Shown here in pieces: positions 44,926 to 54,848 of a stretch of DNA of 64,000 bases. The position numbers were made by a program, and so were the translations under genes. Source of the DNA: Marinobacter salicampi. GTDB lineage: Bacteria > Pseudomonadota > Gammaproteobacteria > Pseudomonadales > Oleiphilaceae. The notes beneath the pieces were generated by a model that was not told the DNA's origin, did not search any database, and was given only the letters and a program-made list of their open reading frames with translations. How positions within the stretch are numbered: position 1 is the first letter of the stretch; each line of letters starts with the position of its first letter. The stretch spans positions 1 to 64,000 of the forward strand of contig NZ_JAAMPF010000010.1 in the NCBI RefSeq assembly GCF_011074795.1. The letters are read 5' to 3'.

Positions 44926-46925
44926 CAATTATCCAGAAGGTCCTTGGCCACGGAAACCAGGTTGTCTACCGTGAAACCGAACTCCTTGAACAGCTCCCCT
45001 GCCGGCGCTGATTCACCAAAGCTGCTCATGCCAACAATGCGACCGTCCAGGCCCACGTACTTGTACCAGTAGTCCTCGATGCCTGCTTCAACGGCGATAC
45101 GGTTGGTCACGTCCAGGGGCAAGACCTGCTGCTTGTACTTGGCGCTCTGAGCTTCAAAGACGTCGGTCGATGGCATGGACACAACCCGGACCTTGCGACC
45201 CTTGTCGCGCAGAACATCAGCCGCGTCCTGGGCCAGGCCCACTTCGGAACCGGTGGCGATAAGGATCAGTTCGGGCGTGCCGTCACTGTCTGAAAGTACA
45301 TAGCCGCCCCTGGCGACATTGGCCAACTGCTTGTCATCGCGGGCCTGGTGAGGCAGAGCCTGACGTGAGAACACCAAGGCAGACGGGCCATCGCTACGCT
45401 CGAGGGCTGCCTTCCAGGCGACCGCGGATTCAACCGCATCCGCCGGACGCCAGACGCTCATGTTTGGGGTGGTGCGCAGGCTGGCCAGTTGCTCTATCGG
45501 CTGGTGGGTAGGACCGTCTTCACCCAGACCGATGGAGTCATGGGTGAACACCATAATGGCGCGCTGCTTCATCAATGCCGCCATGCGCACGGCGTTGCGG
45601 CAGTATTCCATGAAGATCAGGAAGGTGGCGCCGTAGGGTACGAAACCGCCGTGCAGGGCCAGGCCGTTAATGATCGCGCCCATGCCGAACTCGCGCACAC
45701 CGTAATAGATGTAGTTACCGCTGGCATCGTCTCTGGTCAAACCCTTGCTGCCGTTCCAGATGGTCAGGTTGGAGCCGGCCAGGTCGGCAGAGCCTCCCAG
45801 CAACTCGGGCAGCATGGGGCCGTATACATTCAGGGTATTCTGGGACGCCTTGCGGCTGGCAATGGTCTCGCCCTTGTCCTGGCAGGCACGGATATAGGCG
45901 GTGGCTTTTTCCGCGAAGTCCTTTGGCAGCTCACCACTCATGCGCCGCTCGAACTCTGCCGCCAGCTCCGGTTCAGCTTTTTTATAGGCATCAAAGGCCT
46001 TCTGCCAGGACTTCTCTGCGGCAGCGCCTTTTTTGCTGGCGTCCCAGCCTGCGTAAACGTCTTCCGGCACCTCGAAAGGACCGTGCTTCCAGCCCAGGTT
46101 TTCCCGGGCCAGGGCGACTTCCTCGTCACCAAGAGGCGCGCCGTGGCAGCTTTCGGTACCCTGCTTGTTGGGCGCTCCGAAGCCGATTACCGTGCGGCAG
46201 CAAATAAGGGTGGGCTGGGCGGTATTGGCCCGGGCAGCTTCAATGGCCGCCTTGACCGCATCGGCGTCGTGGCCGTCGACGGCCGGGATAACCTGCCAGC
46301 CGTAGGATTCGAACCGCTTGGGGGTATCGTCGGTGAACCAGCCTTCAACCTCTCCATCGATGGAAATGCCATTGTCATCGTAGAAAAACACCAGCTTACC
46401 AAGCCCCAGAGTACCGGCGAGGGAGGCCACTTCGTGGGAGATACCTTCCATAAGGCAGCCGTCGCCCAGGAAAGCGTAGGTGTAGTGATCAACAATCTCA
46501 TGACCCGGCCGGTTGAACTGGGCCGCCAGGGTCTTTTCCGCCAGCGCAAAGCCCACGGCGTTGGCGATGCCCTGCCCCAGGGGACCGGTGGTGGTCTGGA
46601 CGCCTGGCGTGTAGCCGTATTCCGGATGGCCGGGCGTGCGCGAATGCAGCTGCCGGAAATTCTTCAGGTCGTCCATGGAAAGGTCGTAGCCACTCAGATG
46701 CAGCAGCGAGTACTGCAGCATGGAACCGTGCCCGTTTGACAGCACGAAGCGGTCCCGGTTGGCCCAGTCAGGATTGGCCGGGTTGTGGCTCAGGTAGTCG
46801 TTCCACAGAACCTCAGCGATATCTGCCATCCCCATGGGCGCACCCGGATGCCCGGACTTGGCCTTCTGAACCGCATCCATGCTGAGCGCACGGATGGCGT
46901 TGGCGAGTTGTTTACGAGACGGCAT
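44925..46925 (-). CDS. tkt: Transketolase
   Basis: The 666-aa thiamine-diphosphate enzyme moves two-carbon units in the pentose phosphate pathway (EC 2.2.1.1). Diagnostic parts are [11 protein letters not shown] near 23-33, [10 protein letters not shown] (ThDP/metal motif near 154) and [18 protein letters not shown]. The start ATG has GGAG nine bases upstream. It is first in the cluster with epd, pgk and fba, all on the minus strand. Confidence 0.98.
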   Translation of the reverse strand: MPSRKQLANAIRALSMDAVQKAKSGHPGAPMGMADIAEVLWNDYLSHNPANPDWANRDRFVLSNGHGSMLQYSLLHLSGYDLSMDDLKNFRQLHSRTPGHPEYGYTPGVQTTTGPLGQGIANAVGFALAEKTLAAQFNRPGHEIVDHYTYAFLGDGCLMEGISHEVASLAGTLGLGKLVFFYDDNGISIDGEVEGWFTDDTPKRFESYGWQVIPAVDGHDADAVKAAIEAARANTAQPTLICCRTVIGFGAPNKQGTESCHGAPLGDEEVALARENLGWKHGPFEVPEDVYAGWDASKKGAAAEKSWQKAFDAYKKAEPELAAEFERRMSGELPKDFAEKATAYIRACQDKGETIASRKASQNTLNVYGPMLPELLGGSADLAGSNLTIWNGSKGLTRDDASGNYIYYGVREFGMGAIINGLALHGGFVPYGATFLIFMEYCRNAVRMAALMKQRAIMVFTHDSIGLGEDGPTHQPIEQLASLRTTPNMSVWRPADAVESAVAWKAALERSDGPSALVFSRQALPHQARDDKQLANVARGGYVLSDSDGTPELILIATGSEVGLAQDAADVLRDKGRKVRVVSMPSTDVFEAQSAKYKQQVLPLDVTNRIAVEAGIEDYWYKYVGLDGRIVGMSSFGESAPAGELFKEFGFTVDNLVSVAKDLLDN

Positions 46926-47077
46926 TGACTGTTTCTCCAGTTGCGAGGGGCATGGGGTAGATCGTACAAAAAATAAGGCGCGTATTTTCGCCGATTAGTG
47001 ACCACCGGAGCAAATCAGTGTGCATACTGGGGCGTTGCGGGAAGGCAAGAGTCCCGGCCTTAACGGGCCGGAGAACT

Positions 47078-47097
47078 ATATCAAATTATTTTGATAT
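47078..47097. promoter_or_regulatory. SahR-type operator upstream of the regulator gene
   Basis: ATATCAAA-TTAT-TTTGATAT, a perfect 8-bp palindrome with a four-base centre. An identical palindrome with a different centre precedes metK (48174-48193). Its position beside its own regulator gene suggests autoregulation. Confidence 0.8.
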
Positions 47098-47102
47098 TGC
47101 TA

Positions 47103-47131
47103 TTGATCGACCCGTCTCTCGCCACTACACT
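47103..47131 (+). promoter_or_regulatory. Candidate sigma70 promoter of the regulator gene
   Basis: TTGATC (47103-47108) and TACACT (47126-47131) are 17 bases apart. The predicted start of transcription, about 47138, lies only two bases before the ATG at 47140, and no ribosome binding site is present, so the message may be leaderless. Confidence 0.5.
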
Positions 47132-47139
47132 CTCTTCCC

Positions 47140-48156
47140 ATGACCAATCTCACCGCCAAAGAAGCCCCCACGACGTCCGCAGAGCCATCCTCTGCCGATG
47201 TACTGGCCCCGATCTACAAGGCCAGTGGCGATCCCCTGCGCCTGGAGATCCTGCGGGTGTTACGCCGGGATACCTTCGGGGTACTGGAGTTGAGTCAGCT
47301 ATTCGACATGCGCCAGTCCGGCATGAGTCATCATTTGAAGGTGCTGCACAAGGCGGGACTGCTGGAGCCCCAGCGGGAAGGTAACGCCATCTTCTACCGG
47401 CGCCCGGTGCATCTGGAAATCACCAGACTGGCGGACCAGACCATACGGCAGATTTTCACCATGGTGGACAGGATACCGCTGCCCGAGCACCTGCAGCTGC
47501 GGATACAGGCCATCCGGTCCCAGCGGGCAAGCCAGTCCCAGGCGTTCTTTGCCCGCCATGCGGAGCAGTTCCGGGAGCAGCAGGAGCTGATCGCGGCGTT
47601 TGAGCTCTATGCCGGGCCGGTGGCGGAACTGATTGAGCAGCGGGCTGCCCGCCAGAACTGGCAGTCGGCTCTGGAAATCGGCCCCGGCGAAGGTGGCTTC
47701 CTGCCGGTACTGTCGAGGATCTGTCCGCACGTGGTGGCACTGGACAACTCCCGGGACATGCTTGCAAAGGCCACCCGCACATGTATCAAAGAAAAGCTGA
47801 ATAACGTGGACCTTATAGAAGGGGTGACCGACACCCTGCTGGCCCGGGGCGACAACTTTGACCTGGTGGTCGCCAACATGGTGCTGCACCACGTACCCAG
47901 CCCGGCGGACATACTTCTGGATGCAGCTGCCTTGATGAATGGCGGCGGCTGCCTGGTGGTCAGCGACCTGTGCCGGCACGGCCAGGAATGGGCGACCGAG
48001 AACTGCGGCGACCTCTGGCTCGGGTTCGAGCCCGAGGAGCTCACCGCCTGGGCCACCGAAGCCGGCCTGACCCCGGGTGAAACTCTGTTTATAGGCCTGC
48101 GCAACGGCTTCCAGGTGCAGGTCCGGGAGTTCTGGAAGGTCTCTGGCGCCAGCTGA
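47140..48156 (+). CDS. sahR: ArsR-type regulator fused to a SAM-dependent methyltransferase domain (SahR-like)
   Basis: The 338-aa protein has an ArsR winged helix at about 20-105 (S-G-D-P-L-R-L-E-I-L-R-V-L, D-M-R-Q-S-G-M-S-H-H-L-K-V-L, G-L-L-E-P-Q-R-E-G-N-A-I-F-Y). It continues into a class I methyltransferase fold (A-L-E-I-G-P-G-E-G-G-F-L-P-V-L-S near 177-192, N-M-V-L-H-H-V-P). SahR regulators of this type sense S-adenosylhomocysteine and control methionine-cycle genes. The gene is directly upstream of metK, ahcY and metF, and its two operators support this. Whether the methyltransferase half is catalytic or only binds ligand is open. Confidence 0.85.
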   Translation: MTNLTAKEAPTTSAEPSSADVLAPIYKASGDPLRLEILRVLRRDTFGVLELSQLFDMRQSGMSHHLKVLHKAGLLEPQREGNAIFYRRPVHLEITRLADQTIRQIFTMVDRIPLPEHLQLRIQAIRSQRASQSQAFFARHAEQFREQQELIAAFELYAGPVAELIEQRAARQNWQSALEIGPGEGGFLPVLSRICPHVVALDNSRDMLAKATRTCIKEKLNNVDLIEGVTDTLLARGDNFDLVVANMVLHHVPSPADILLDAAALMNGGGCLVVSDLCRHGQEWATENCGDLWLGFEPEELTAWATEAGLTPGETLFIGLRNGFQVQVREFWKVSGAS

Positions 48157-48173
48157 GACATACGTATAGTTAC

Positions 48174-48193
48174 ATATCAAAACATTTTGATAT
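48174..48193. promoter_or_regulatory. SahR-type operator upstream of metK
   Basis: ATATCAAA-ACAT-TTTGATAT, 91 bp before the metK start. Possible promoter elements GTTACA (48169-48174) and TATACA (48191-48196) flank or overlap it, so a bound repressor would block RNA polymerase. Confidence 0.8.
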
Positions 48194-48265
48194 ACATAGA
48201 AACCGCTGAGTTACACAGGCAACTGACAGGCTCAATCTTAACCGCTCACAGAGGAGCAAAACCGC

Positions 48266-49456
48266 ATGTCTGATTACAGCATTTTTACTTCCGAATCGGT
48301 CTCTGAAGGCCATCCGGATAAACTGGCCGACCAGATTTCCGACGCCGTCCTGGACAAGATTCTGGAATCGGACTCCAACGCCCGGGTCGCCTGTGAAACC
48401 ATGGTCAAGACCGGTGTTGCCATTGTTGGCGGTGAAATCACCACCTCCGCCTGGGTAGATCTGGAAGACCTGGTTCGCTCTGTAATCAAGGATGTGGGCT
48501 ATACCTCCTCAAAAGTCGGTTTTGACGGCGATACCTGCGGCGTCATCAACATCATCGGCAAGCAGTCAGTGGACATTGCCCAGGGCGTTGACCGCCAGAA
48601 GCCGGAAGACCAGGGTGCCGGTGACCAAGGCCTGATGTTCGGCTACGCCAGCAATGAAACCGACGTGCTGATGCCGGCGCCGATCTGCTACGCCCACCGC
48701 CTGGTCGAGCGTCAGGCCGAGGCCCGCAAGAGCGGCCTGCTGCCCTGGCTGCGCCCGGACGCCAAGAGCCAGGTCACCTGTCGCTACGAGAATGGCAAGG
48801 TCAGCGGCATCGATGCCATCGTGCTGTCTACCCAGCATGACGAAGACGTGTCCATGGACGACCTCAAGGAAGCGGTCATGGAACTGATCGTCAAGCACGT
48901 GATTCCGGCCGAGCTGCTCCACAAGGACACCCAATTCCATATCAACCCCACCGGCAAGTTCGTGATCGGCGGCCCGGTTGGTGACTGCGGCCTGACCGGT
49001 CGCAAGATCATTGTGGATACCTACGGCGGTATGGCCCGCCACGGTGGCGGTGCCTTCTCCGGCAAGGACCCGTCCAAGGTGGATCGCTCGGCTGCCTACG
49101 CCGGCCGTTACGTGGCCAAGAACATCGTCGCCGCCGGCCTTGCGGACCGCTGCGAGATCCAGATTTCCTATGCGATCGGGGTGGCACAGCCTACGTCTAT
49201 CTCCATCAACACCTTTGGTACTGGCAAGATCAGCGAAAGCCGTATGGCGAACCTGGTCCGCGATCACTTCGATCTGCGCCCCTATGCCATCACCCGCATG
49301 CTGGACCTGCTGCACCCCATGTATCGCGCCACCTCGGCCTACGGTCACTTCGGCCGTGAGCCCTATGAAATGACGGTAGGGAACGAGACCTTTATCGCTT
49401 TCCCATGGGAGAAGACTGACCGGGCTGCTGCACTGAAGGACGCTGCGGGCGTTTAA
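48266..49456 (+). CDS. metK: S-adenosylmethionine synthetase
   Basis: The 396-aa enzyme makes S-adenosylmethionine from methionine and ATP (EC 2.5.1.6). Conserved motifs: [13 protein letters not shown] near 6-18, [10 protein letters not shown] near 118 and [16 protein letters not shown] near 260. GAGGAG lies nine bases before the ATG. It leads a cluster with ahcY and metF that recycles the methyl group. Confidence 0.99.
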   Translation: MSDYSIFTSESVSEGHPDKLADQISDAVLDKILESDSNARVACETMVKTGVAIVGGEITTSAWVDLEDLVRSVIKDVGYTSSKVGFDGDTCGVINIIGKQSVDIAQGVDRQKPEDQGAGDQGLMFGYASNETDVLMPAPICYAHRLVERQAEARKSGLLPWLRPDAKSQVTCRYENGKVSGIDAIVLSTQHDEDVSMDDLKEAVMELIVKHVIPAELLHKDTQFHINPTGKFVIGGPVGDCGLTGRKIIVDTYGGMARHGGGAFSGKDPSKVDRSAAYAGRYVAKNIVAAGLADRCEIQISYAIGVAQPTSISINTFGTGKISESRMANLVRDHFDLRPYAITRMLDLLHPMYRATSAYGHFGREPYEMTVGNETFIAFPWEKTDRAAALKDAAGV

Positions 49457-49493
49457 ACGTCTATCGGGCCCCTGACTTCAAAAGCCAAATTAA

Positions 49494-49520
49494 GAGCCGG
49501 AAGCGGCTAACGCTTCCCGG
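49494..49520 (+). other. Hairpin in the metK-ahcY gap
   Basis: GCCGGAAGC pairs with GCTTCCCGGC (one bulged C) just ahead of the ahcY ribosome binding site. It may act as a weak attenuator or processing site. I looked for the S-adenosylhomocysteine riboswitch consensus here and did not see it. Confidence 0.4.
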
Positions 49521-49551
49521 CCCACAAGATTCAACACTGAGGAGCACCACC

Positions 49552-50946
49552 ATGAGCACTCCAGCAGAACAACTGAAAAGCTTTGCAGGCTACAAGGTCC
49601 GTGACATTTCCGAGGCTGGCTATGGCCGCAAGGAAATCTCCATCGCCGAAGGCGAGATGCCGGCCCTGATGGCCCTGCGCCAGCGCTACAAGAGCGAGCA
49701 GCCGCTGAAGGGCGCCAATGTCATGGGTTGTATCCACATGACCATCCAGACCGCCGTTCTTATTGAAACCCTGATCGAGCTGGGCGCCAGCGTGCGCTGG
49801 TCTTCCTGCAACATCTTCTCTACCCAGGACCACGCGGCAGCCGCCATCGCCGCCCAGGGCATTCCGGTATTTGCCTGGAAAGGCGAGACCGACGAAGAAT
49901 ACGAGTGGTGCCTTGAGCGTACCGTCGGCGCCGATGTAGCCGGCTGGGAGCCGAACATGATTCTGGACGACGGCGGCGACCTGACTGCCCTGCTCCATGA
50001 AAAATACCCGGAAATCCTGAGCAAGTGCCATGGTGTCACCGAAGAGACCACTACCGGGGTTCACCGCCTGCAGGAAATGCTTCGCGCAGGTAGCCTGAAA
50101 GTGCCTGCTATTAACGTGAACGACGCGGTCACCAAGTCCAAGAACGATAACAAGTACGGCTGCCGTCACAGCCTGAACGATGCCATCAAGCGCGCCACCG
50201 ATCACCTGCTGGCCGGCAAGAAAGCGCTGGTCATCGGCTACGGCGACGTGGGCAAGGGCTCTTCTGCCTCCCTGCGTCAGGAAGGCATGATCGTGAAGAT
50301 CACCGAAGCCGACCCGATCTGCGCCATGCAGGCGTGCATGGACGGTTTCGAAGTGGTGTCCCCTTACAAGGACGGCATCAACACCGGAACCGAAGCCGGC
50401 ATCAACCGGGAGCTTCTCCAGAACACTGACCTGCTGGTGACCACCACCGGCAACGTTAATGTTTGTGACTCCAACATGCTGAAGGCCCTGAAGGCCGGCG
50501 CCGTGGTGTGCAACATCGGCCACTTCGACAACGAAATCGACACGGCTTTCATGCGCAAGAACTGGGAGTGGGACGAGGTCAAACCGCAGGTGCACGTGGT
50601 CTACCGCGACAAGGCCGCCAACGACTTTTTGCTCCTGCTGTCCGAAGGCCGTCTGGTGAACCTGGGTAACGCCACCGGTCACCCGTCGCGGATCATGGAC
50701 GGCTCCTTTGCCAACCAGGTTCTGGCCCAGATGCACCTGTTCGAGCGCAAGTTTGCCGACCTGCCGGAAGATGCGCGTGCCAAGGGAGTCTACGTTCAGG
50801 TTCTGCCCAAGCAGCTGGACGAAGAAGTGGCCCGGGCCATGGTGGAGGGGTTTGGCGGCGTCATGACCAAACTGACCCCGGATCAGGCCAAGTACATCGG
50901 CGTACCGGTGGAAGGCCCCTACAAGCCTGAGTCCTACAAGTACTAA
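49552..50946 (+). CDS. ahcY: S-adenosylhomocysteine hydrolase
   Basis: The 464-aa NAD-dependent enzyme splits S-adenosylhomocysteine into adenosine and homocysteine (EC 3.13.2.1). Diagnostic motifs: [11 protein letters not shown] near 63, [25 protein letters not shown] and G-Y-G-D-V-G-K-G near 228. It ends in the typical Y-K-P-E-S-Y-K-Y with Lys-Tyr at the C-terminus. GAGGAG precedes the ATG. Its last 14 bases are repeated twice more after the stop. Confidence 0.98.
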   Translation: MSTPAEQLKSFAGYKVRDISEAGYGRKEISIAEGEMPALMALRQRYKSEQPLKGANVMGCIHMTIQTAVLIETLIELGASVRWSSCNIFSTQDHAAAAIAAQGIPVFAWKGETDEEYEWCLERTVGADVAGWEPNMILDDGGDLTALLHEKYPEILSKCHGVTEETTTGVHRLQEMLRAGSLKVPAINVNDAVTKSKNDNKYGCRHSLNDAIKRATDHLLAGKKALVIGYGDVGKGSSASLRQEGMIVKITEADPICAMQACMDGFEVVSPYKDGINTGTEAGINRELLQNTDLLVTTTGNVNVCDSNMLKALKAGAVVCNIGHFDNEIDTAFMRKNWEWDEVKPQVHVVYRDKAANDFLLLLSEGRLVNLGNATGHPSRIMDGSFANQVLAQMHLFERKFADLPEDARAKGVYVQVLPKQLDEEVARAMVEGFGGVMTKLTPDQAKYIGVPVEGPYKPESYKY

Positions 50947-50974
50947 TCTACAAGTACTAGTCTACAAGTACTAA
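50933..50974. repeat. Three 14-bp repeats across the ahcY stop codon
   Basis: CTACAAGTACTAAT, CTACAAGTACTAGT and CTACAAGTACTAAG occur in a row, the first containing the ahcY stop. Two of the repeats add further in-line stop-like TAG and TAA triplets. The array looks like a local tandem duplication and lies just upstream of the metF ribosome binding site. Confidence 0.8.
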
Positions 50975-50988
50975 GCGAGAGCGAAGCC

Positions 50989-51858
50989 ATGCAATCTCAA
51001 AAGCAGTTCAAGCGCCGGTTCAGCTTCGAGTTCTTCCCGCCCAAGACCGACAAGGGCCGGGACAAGCTCCAGGCTGTCCGGGACCAACTGGCAGAGGTTC
51101 ACCCGGATTTTTTCTCGGTCACCTTCGGTGCCGGCGGGTCCACCCGCGACCGGACCGTGGATACCGTCCTGAGCCTGCACAAGCAGGGCATATCGGCGGC
51201 GCCGCACCTGTCGTGCATCGGCTCGACCCGGGAAAGTATCGCTGAACTGCTGGACCTGTACCGGGAGCATGGCATCAGCCGGATTGTCGCCCTTCGGGGC
51301 GACATGCCCTCGGGTATGGGGGCAGCCGGTGAGTTGCGTTACGCCAACGACCTGGTCAGTTTTATCCGCCAGCACAGCGGCGACGCGTTCAATATAGAAG
51401 TGGCGGCCTACCCGGAATTCCATCCCCAGGCCCGCAATGCCGAAGAAGACCTGAAAAACTTTGCCCGCAAGGTGGAGGCTGGCGCCAACAGTGCCATTAC
51501 CCAGTACTTCTTCAACATTGACAGCTACTTCTACTTTGTTGACCGGCTGGAGAAAATGGGCGTAACCATTCCCGTGGTGCCCGGCATCATGCCGATCGTG
51601 AACTACTCCAACCTGGTGCGGTTCTCCGAGATGTGTGGTGCCGAGATCCCGCGCTGGATTCGCAAGCAACTGGAAGCCTATGGCGACGACAGCGACAGCA
51701 TCCGCAAGTTCGGCGAGGAACTGCTCACCGACATGTGCGGCAAGTTGCTGGAAGCCGGTGCGCCGGGTCTGCATTTCTATACCCTGAACCAGGTGGAACC
51801 CAGCATTAACATCTGGAACAACCTGGGGCTGGGCCAGCGGGACAAGATCGCGTTCTGA
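50989..51858 (+). CDS. metF: 5,10-methylenetetrahydrofolate reductase
   Basis: The 289-aa flavoprotein reduces methylene-THF to methyl-THF (EC 1.5.1.20), feeding methionine synthase. It has F-S-F-E-F-F-P-P-K-T near 11-20, F-F-S-V-T-F-G-A-G-G-S-T-R near 43-55 and L-R-G-D-M-P. G-A-N-S-A-I-T-Q-Y-F-F-N and P-G-I-M-P-I are also present. It is third in the metK-ahcY-metF series and ends at a strong terminator. Confidence 0.97.
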   Translation: MQSQKQFKRRFSFEFFPPKTDKGRDKLQAVRDQLAEVHPDFFSVTFGAGGSTRDRTVDTVLSLHKQGISAAPHLSCIGSTRESIAELLDLYREHGISRIVALRGDMPSGMGAAGELRYANDLVSFIRQHSGDAFNIEVAAYPEFHPQARNAEEDLKNFARKVEAGANSAITQYFFNIDSYFYFVDRLEKMGVTIPVVPGIMPIVNYSNLVRFSEMCGAEIPRWIRKQLEAYGDDSDSIRKFGEELLTDMCGKLLEAGAPGLHFYTLNQVEPSINIWNNLGLGQRDKIAF

Positions 51859-51883
51859 CCGTCCTGTTTCGGGCTCTGACTTT

Positions 51884-51914
51884 AAAAACGCCGGCTGATG
51901 CTGGCGTTTTTTTT
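51884..51914 (+). terminator. Intrinsic terminator after metF
   Basis: ACGCCGGC (51888-51895) pairs with GCTGGCGT (51900-51907) with one wobble and a TGAT loop, flanked by a run of As upstream and eight Ts at 51907-51914. It is 29 bp after the metF stop. Confidence 0.93.
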
Positions 51915-52059
51915 GGGCTCGGAAAAGGCCCTGTTATTTGATTTTCTGGCCCTGGTCTGTCCATAGTCTAGACTGTTACCAGCAGCCACCTGCTGCCAAC
52001 AAGCCGTCGCCCCGCGAACATCTACCCCAGGGGCGCCCAAAAAATGTCAAGGAGACAAT

Positions 52060-52818
52060 ATGAAAAGCAAATGGCTTAAGACCCTCAGCGCCGCCGTTGC
52101 CCTGAGCGTGAGTACCACGGCCCTGAATGCGGAAGAACTCAGGGTGGTGACGGATCCCAGTTTTGTTCCCTTCGAAATGATGGACCCGGAGACCGAGGAG
52201 ATGATCGGTTTCGACATGGAAATCATTGCTGAAGTCGCTGACCGGGCCGGTTTCGACTATGAACTCAATACCATGGATTTCAACGGTATCATTCCGGCAC
52301 TTCAAACTGGCAATGTTGATATAGCCATCGCCGGCATTACCATTACCGAAGAGCGTGAGAAAATCGTCGATTTCTCTGACCCCTACTACGATTCCGGTCT
52401 TCGCATCCTGGTCCGCAAGAACAACGACGACATCGAAAAGCTGGAAGACTTGGAAGGCAAGAAGGTCGGCACCAAGATCGGTAGCACCAGCTACGACTTC
52501 CTGACCAAGGAACTGGATGATAACGACGGTGTAACCCCCTACCCCGGCAGCTCCGACATGTACATGGCGCTGATGTCCGGCAATGTGGATGCCGTCTTCT
52601 ACGACGCACCGAATGTCGGCTACTTCGCCAGCACCAAGGGCGAAGGCAAGGTCAAGACCGTTGGCAAGCTGTATGAAGGCCAGCAATACGGCATCGCCCT
52701 GAAAGACGGCAGCGAGTGGGTCGAAGATGTGAATAAAGCCCTGGCCAGCATGAAGGAAGATGGCACCTACAAGGACATCTACGAGAAGTGGTTCGGCGAA
52801 ATGCCCGAAGAAGAGTAA
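52060..52818 (+). CDS. Polar amino acid ABC transporter, substrate-binding protein
   Basis: The 252-aa periplasmic receptor (SBP_bac_3 family) has a signal peptide (1-25) and the typical opening L-R-V-V-T-D-P-S-F-V-P-F-E-M-M. G-F-D-M-E-I-I-A-E-V-A follows, then I-A-I-A-G-I-T-I-T-E-E-R and F-S-D-P-Y-Y-D-S-G. It resembles GlnH/ArtJ-type receptors; the exact amino acid cannot be told. The mature region is very acidic, as in marine organisms. AAGGAG lies six bases before the ATG. It heads a three-gene operon. Confidence 0.92.
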   Translation: MKSKWLKTLSAAVALSVSTTALNAEELRVVTDPSFVPFEMMDPETEEMIGFDMEIIAEVADRAGFDYELNTMDFNGIIPALQTGNVDIAIAGITITEEREKIVDFSDPYYDSGLRILVRKNNDDIEKLEDLEGKKVGTKIGSTSYDFLTKELDDNDGVTPYPGSSDMYMALMSGNVDAVFYDAPNVGYFASTKGEGKVKTVGKLYEGQQYGIALKDGSEWVEDVNKALASMKEDGTYKDIYEKWFGEMPEEE

Positions 52819-52895
52819 CGGCAGGGTAAAGACTTTGTCCCGCGCCGGGCCTGGCCCGGCGCCTTACTTCTCACCTTCGGCAGGGAGTCCGAACT

Positions 52896-53567
52896 GTGGA
52901 ATTCCAGTTTCAGTTTGACTGGCAGGCGGCCATCAATTCGATCCCGTTCCTGCTAAAAGGCATTCCCTATACCCTTCTGATCTCCTTTGGCGGCCTTGCC
53001 ATCGGCTTCATGCTGGGTATTTTCTTCGGTTTGCTGAGCATCAATAAAAAATGGTTCCTGCGCTGGCCGGCCACGGCCTATATCGAGATTTTCCGGGGCA
53101 CCCCCATCCTGGTGCAGGTACTGTTCATCTTCTATGGCCTGCCGGACCTGATCGGCGGACCTATCGACCCGCTGACCGCGGGTATCGCAGCCATCGCCCT
53201 GAACTCAGGTGCGTATATCTCGGAAGTTGTCCGGGGTGGTGTCCAGTCCATTGACCGCGGCCAGAGCGAAGCCGGGCTGTCGCTGGGTCTTTCCCGCACC
53301 CAGACCTTCTGGTCCATCGTCTGGCCCCAAGCGTTCAGACGCATGATTCCGCCTCTGGGCAACCAGGCCATCGTGAGCATCAAGGATACCTCGCTGTTTT
53401 CGGTGATTGGCGTAGGCGAGCTGGTGCGCCAGGGTCAGGTGTACATCGCCAATACCTTTACCGCCTTTGAGGTCTATTTCGTCGTGGCCATCATGTACCT
53501 GTGCATCACCCTGTCCCTGTCATTGATGCTGCGGTTACTGGAAAGGCGCGGTGTAGCATCTACCTGA
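52896..53567 (+). CDS. Polar amino acid ABC transporter, permease
   Basis: The 223-aa inner-membrane subunit (GlnP type) has about five helices, F-R-G-T-P-I-L-V-Q-V-L-F-I-F-Y near residue 67 and the EAA-loop G-Q-S-E-A-G-L-S-L-G-L-S-R near 127. The start is GTG at 52896 with GGGAG eight bases upstream. Only one permease gene is present, so it probably forms a homodimer. Confidence 0.93.
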   Translation: MEFQFQFDWQAAINSIPFLLKGIPYTLLISFGGLAIGFMLGIFFGLLSINKKWFLRWPATAYIEIFRGTPILVQVLFIFYGLPDLIGGPIDPLTAGIAAIALNSGAYISEVVRGGVQSIDRGQSEAGLSLGLSRTQTFWSIVWPQAFRRMIPPLGNQAIVSIKDTSLFSVIGVGELVRQGQVYIANTFTAFEVYFVVAIMYLCITLSLSLMLRLLERRGVAST

Positions 53568-53589
53568 TTAACTGGAGAGAGCGTCTGCG

Positions 53590-54336
53590 ATGACTCACAT
53601 TGTAAAAATGCAGGGCCTGAACAAGCACTTCGGTGATCTTCATGTCCTGAAGGATATCGATCTCAGCATTGAGCCTGGGGAAGTGGTGGTCATCATTGGC
53701 GCCAGTGGCTCGGGCAAATCAACCCTGATCCGCTGCGTCAATGGCCTGGAAGAGTATGGTTCCGGGGAACTGGTAGTGGATAACGAGCCCCTGGCACCGA
53801 AAGGCCAAAGCCAGAAAGGGCTTGCCATCATCCGCAAACAGGTGGGCATGGTGTTCCAGCAGTTCAATCTGTTCCCCCACCTGACAGTTAAGAAGAACGT
53901 CATGCTGGCCCCCATGAAGGTCAAGGATGCTTCCCAGTCCGAAGCCGAAAAACGGGCCATGGCCCTGCTGGAGCGCGTCGGCATTGCCAACCAGGCGGAG
54001 AAGTACCCGTCCCAGCTCTCCGGCGGCCAGCAGCAACGGGTGGCCATTGCCCGGGCCCTGGCCATGGACCCACGACTGATGCTGTTCGATGAGCCCACTT
54101 CCGCTCTGGACCCGGAAATGATCGGCGAAGTGCTGGATGTCATGCGCGAACTGGCAAAGGAAGGCATGACCATGATGGTGGTCACCCATGAGATGGGCTT
54201 TGCCCGGGAGGTGGCTGACCGGGTGATCTACATCCACGAGGGCCAGATTGTTGAGCAGGGCAAGCCCGAGGCCGTGTTCGACAACCCCGAGAACGAACGG
54301 ACCCAGTCCTTCCTGGCCCGGGTGCTCAAGCACTGA
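53590..54336 (+). CDS. Polar amino acid ABC transporter, ATP-binding protein
   Basis: The 248-aa ATPase (GlnQ type) has Walker [11 protein letters not shown], the Q-loop [12 protein letters not shown] and signature L-S-G-G-Q-Q-Q-R. Walker [15 protein letters not shown] and the H-loop V-V-T-H-E-M-G follow. The pattern L-F-P-H-L-T is typical of glutamine, arginine or glutamate importers. GGAGAG precedes the ATG. It completes the operon. Confidence 0.96.
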   Translation: MTHIVKMQGLNKHFGDLHVLKDIDLSIEPGEVVVIIGASGSGKSTLIRCVNGLEEYGSGELVVDNEPLAPKGQSQKGLAIIRKQVGMVFQQFNLFPHLTVKKNVMLAPMKVKDASQSEAEKRAMALLERVGIANQAEKYPSQLSGGQQQRVAIARALAMDPRLMLFDEPTSALDPEMIGEVLDVMRELAKEGMTMMVVTHEMGFAREVADRVIYIHEGQIVEQGKPEAVFDNPENERTQSFLARVLKH

Positions 54337-54359
54337 AACCGTGGTGCTGCCCGGGGAGG

Positions 54360-54848
54360 TTAGAGCATCTCCCGGGTAGTACCATACTCCCGCTCGATTT
54401 TGTGGCGGGAATCCTCCACAAGAAACTTTGCCAGCTTTTTGCCAAGCAGAGGCACATCGCAGCGCACCGAAAGCGTAACCTGGTTGGTGCAGGTGTTGTC
54501 TGATCCCTGCAGTCGCATGTTGCCCTTGATCTTTGCGGGCACGCCATCAATGCGAACGCGGAATTCACAGTGCCACTCGCCGTCGTCCTTGCGAAACCAG
54601 TGCTCTTCCTGTCGCACGCGGTTCCATTCGCGATGAAAGGACGCCAACACACCCGGCACCTCAACCGAACTGGTCACTTCCCGCTCCACCACCAGCTTGG
54701 CCGAGCCACCGTCCCGGGTCAGCTCGGCAATCCGGACGTTGCGGGATCCCAGTCGCTGGTTTTTTTCCCGAATATGGCCTTCATCAAAAAAAGCGCCCAG
54801 CACCTGCTCGAGGCCGTTGTCATACTTGTGTGTCATTTCCAGCTGCAT
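54360..54848 (-). CDS. DUF2505 family protein
   Basis: The 162-aa protein matches the DUF2505 (SRPBCC-like) pattern. It begins M-Q-L-E-M-T-H-K-Y-D-N-G-L-E-Q-V-L-G-A-F-F-D and continues with beta strands and a final helix with K-L-A-K-F-L-V-E-D-S-R. It may bind a hydrophobic ligand; no function is known. The start ATG 54848 has GGAGG six bases upstream; a frame open to 54905 is not supported. It is convergent with the amino acid transporter operon. Confidence 0.75.
   Translation of the reverse strand: MQLEMTHKYDNGLEQVLGAFFDEGHIREKNQRLGSRNVRIAELTRDGGSAKLVVEREVTSSVEVPGVLASFHREWNRVRQEEHWFRKDDGEWHCEFRVRIDGVPAKIKGNMRLQGSDNTCTNQVTLSVRCDVPLLGKKLAKFLVEDSRHKIEREYGTTREML

Larger units (their letters stand above)
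46926..47139. other. Divergent tkt-sahR control region
   Basis: No gene. It contains a GC hairpin (CCCGGCC at 47053-47059 with GGCCGG at 47066-47071), the SahR-type operator 47078-47097 and a sigma70-like promoter for the regulator gene. Confidence 0.6.

Noticed and set aside
45489..46739. 416-codon plus-strand frame opposite tkt
   Set aside because: Antisense of a complete transketolase; no family pattern.
49457..49551. S-adenosylhomocysteine riboswitch before ahcY
   Set aside because: The gap is only 95 bp and has a single hairpin; the conserved riboswitch core was not found, and SahR-type control explains the regulation.
49531..50736. 401-codon minus-strand frame opposite ahcY
   Set aside because: Antisense of a complete, highly conserved enzyme.
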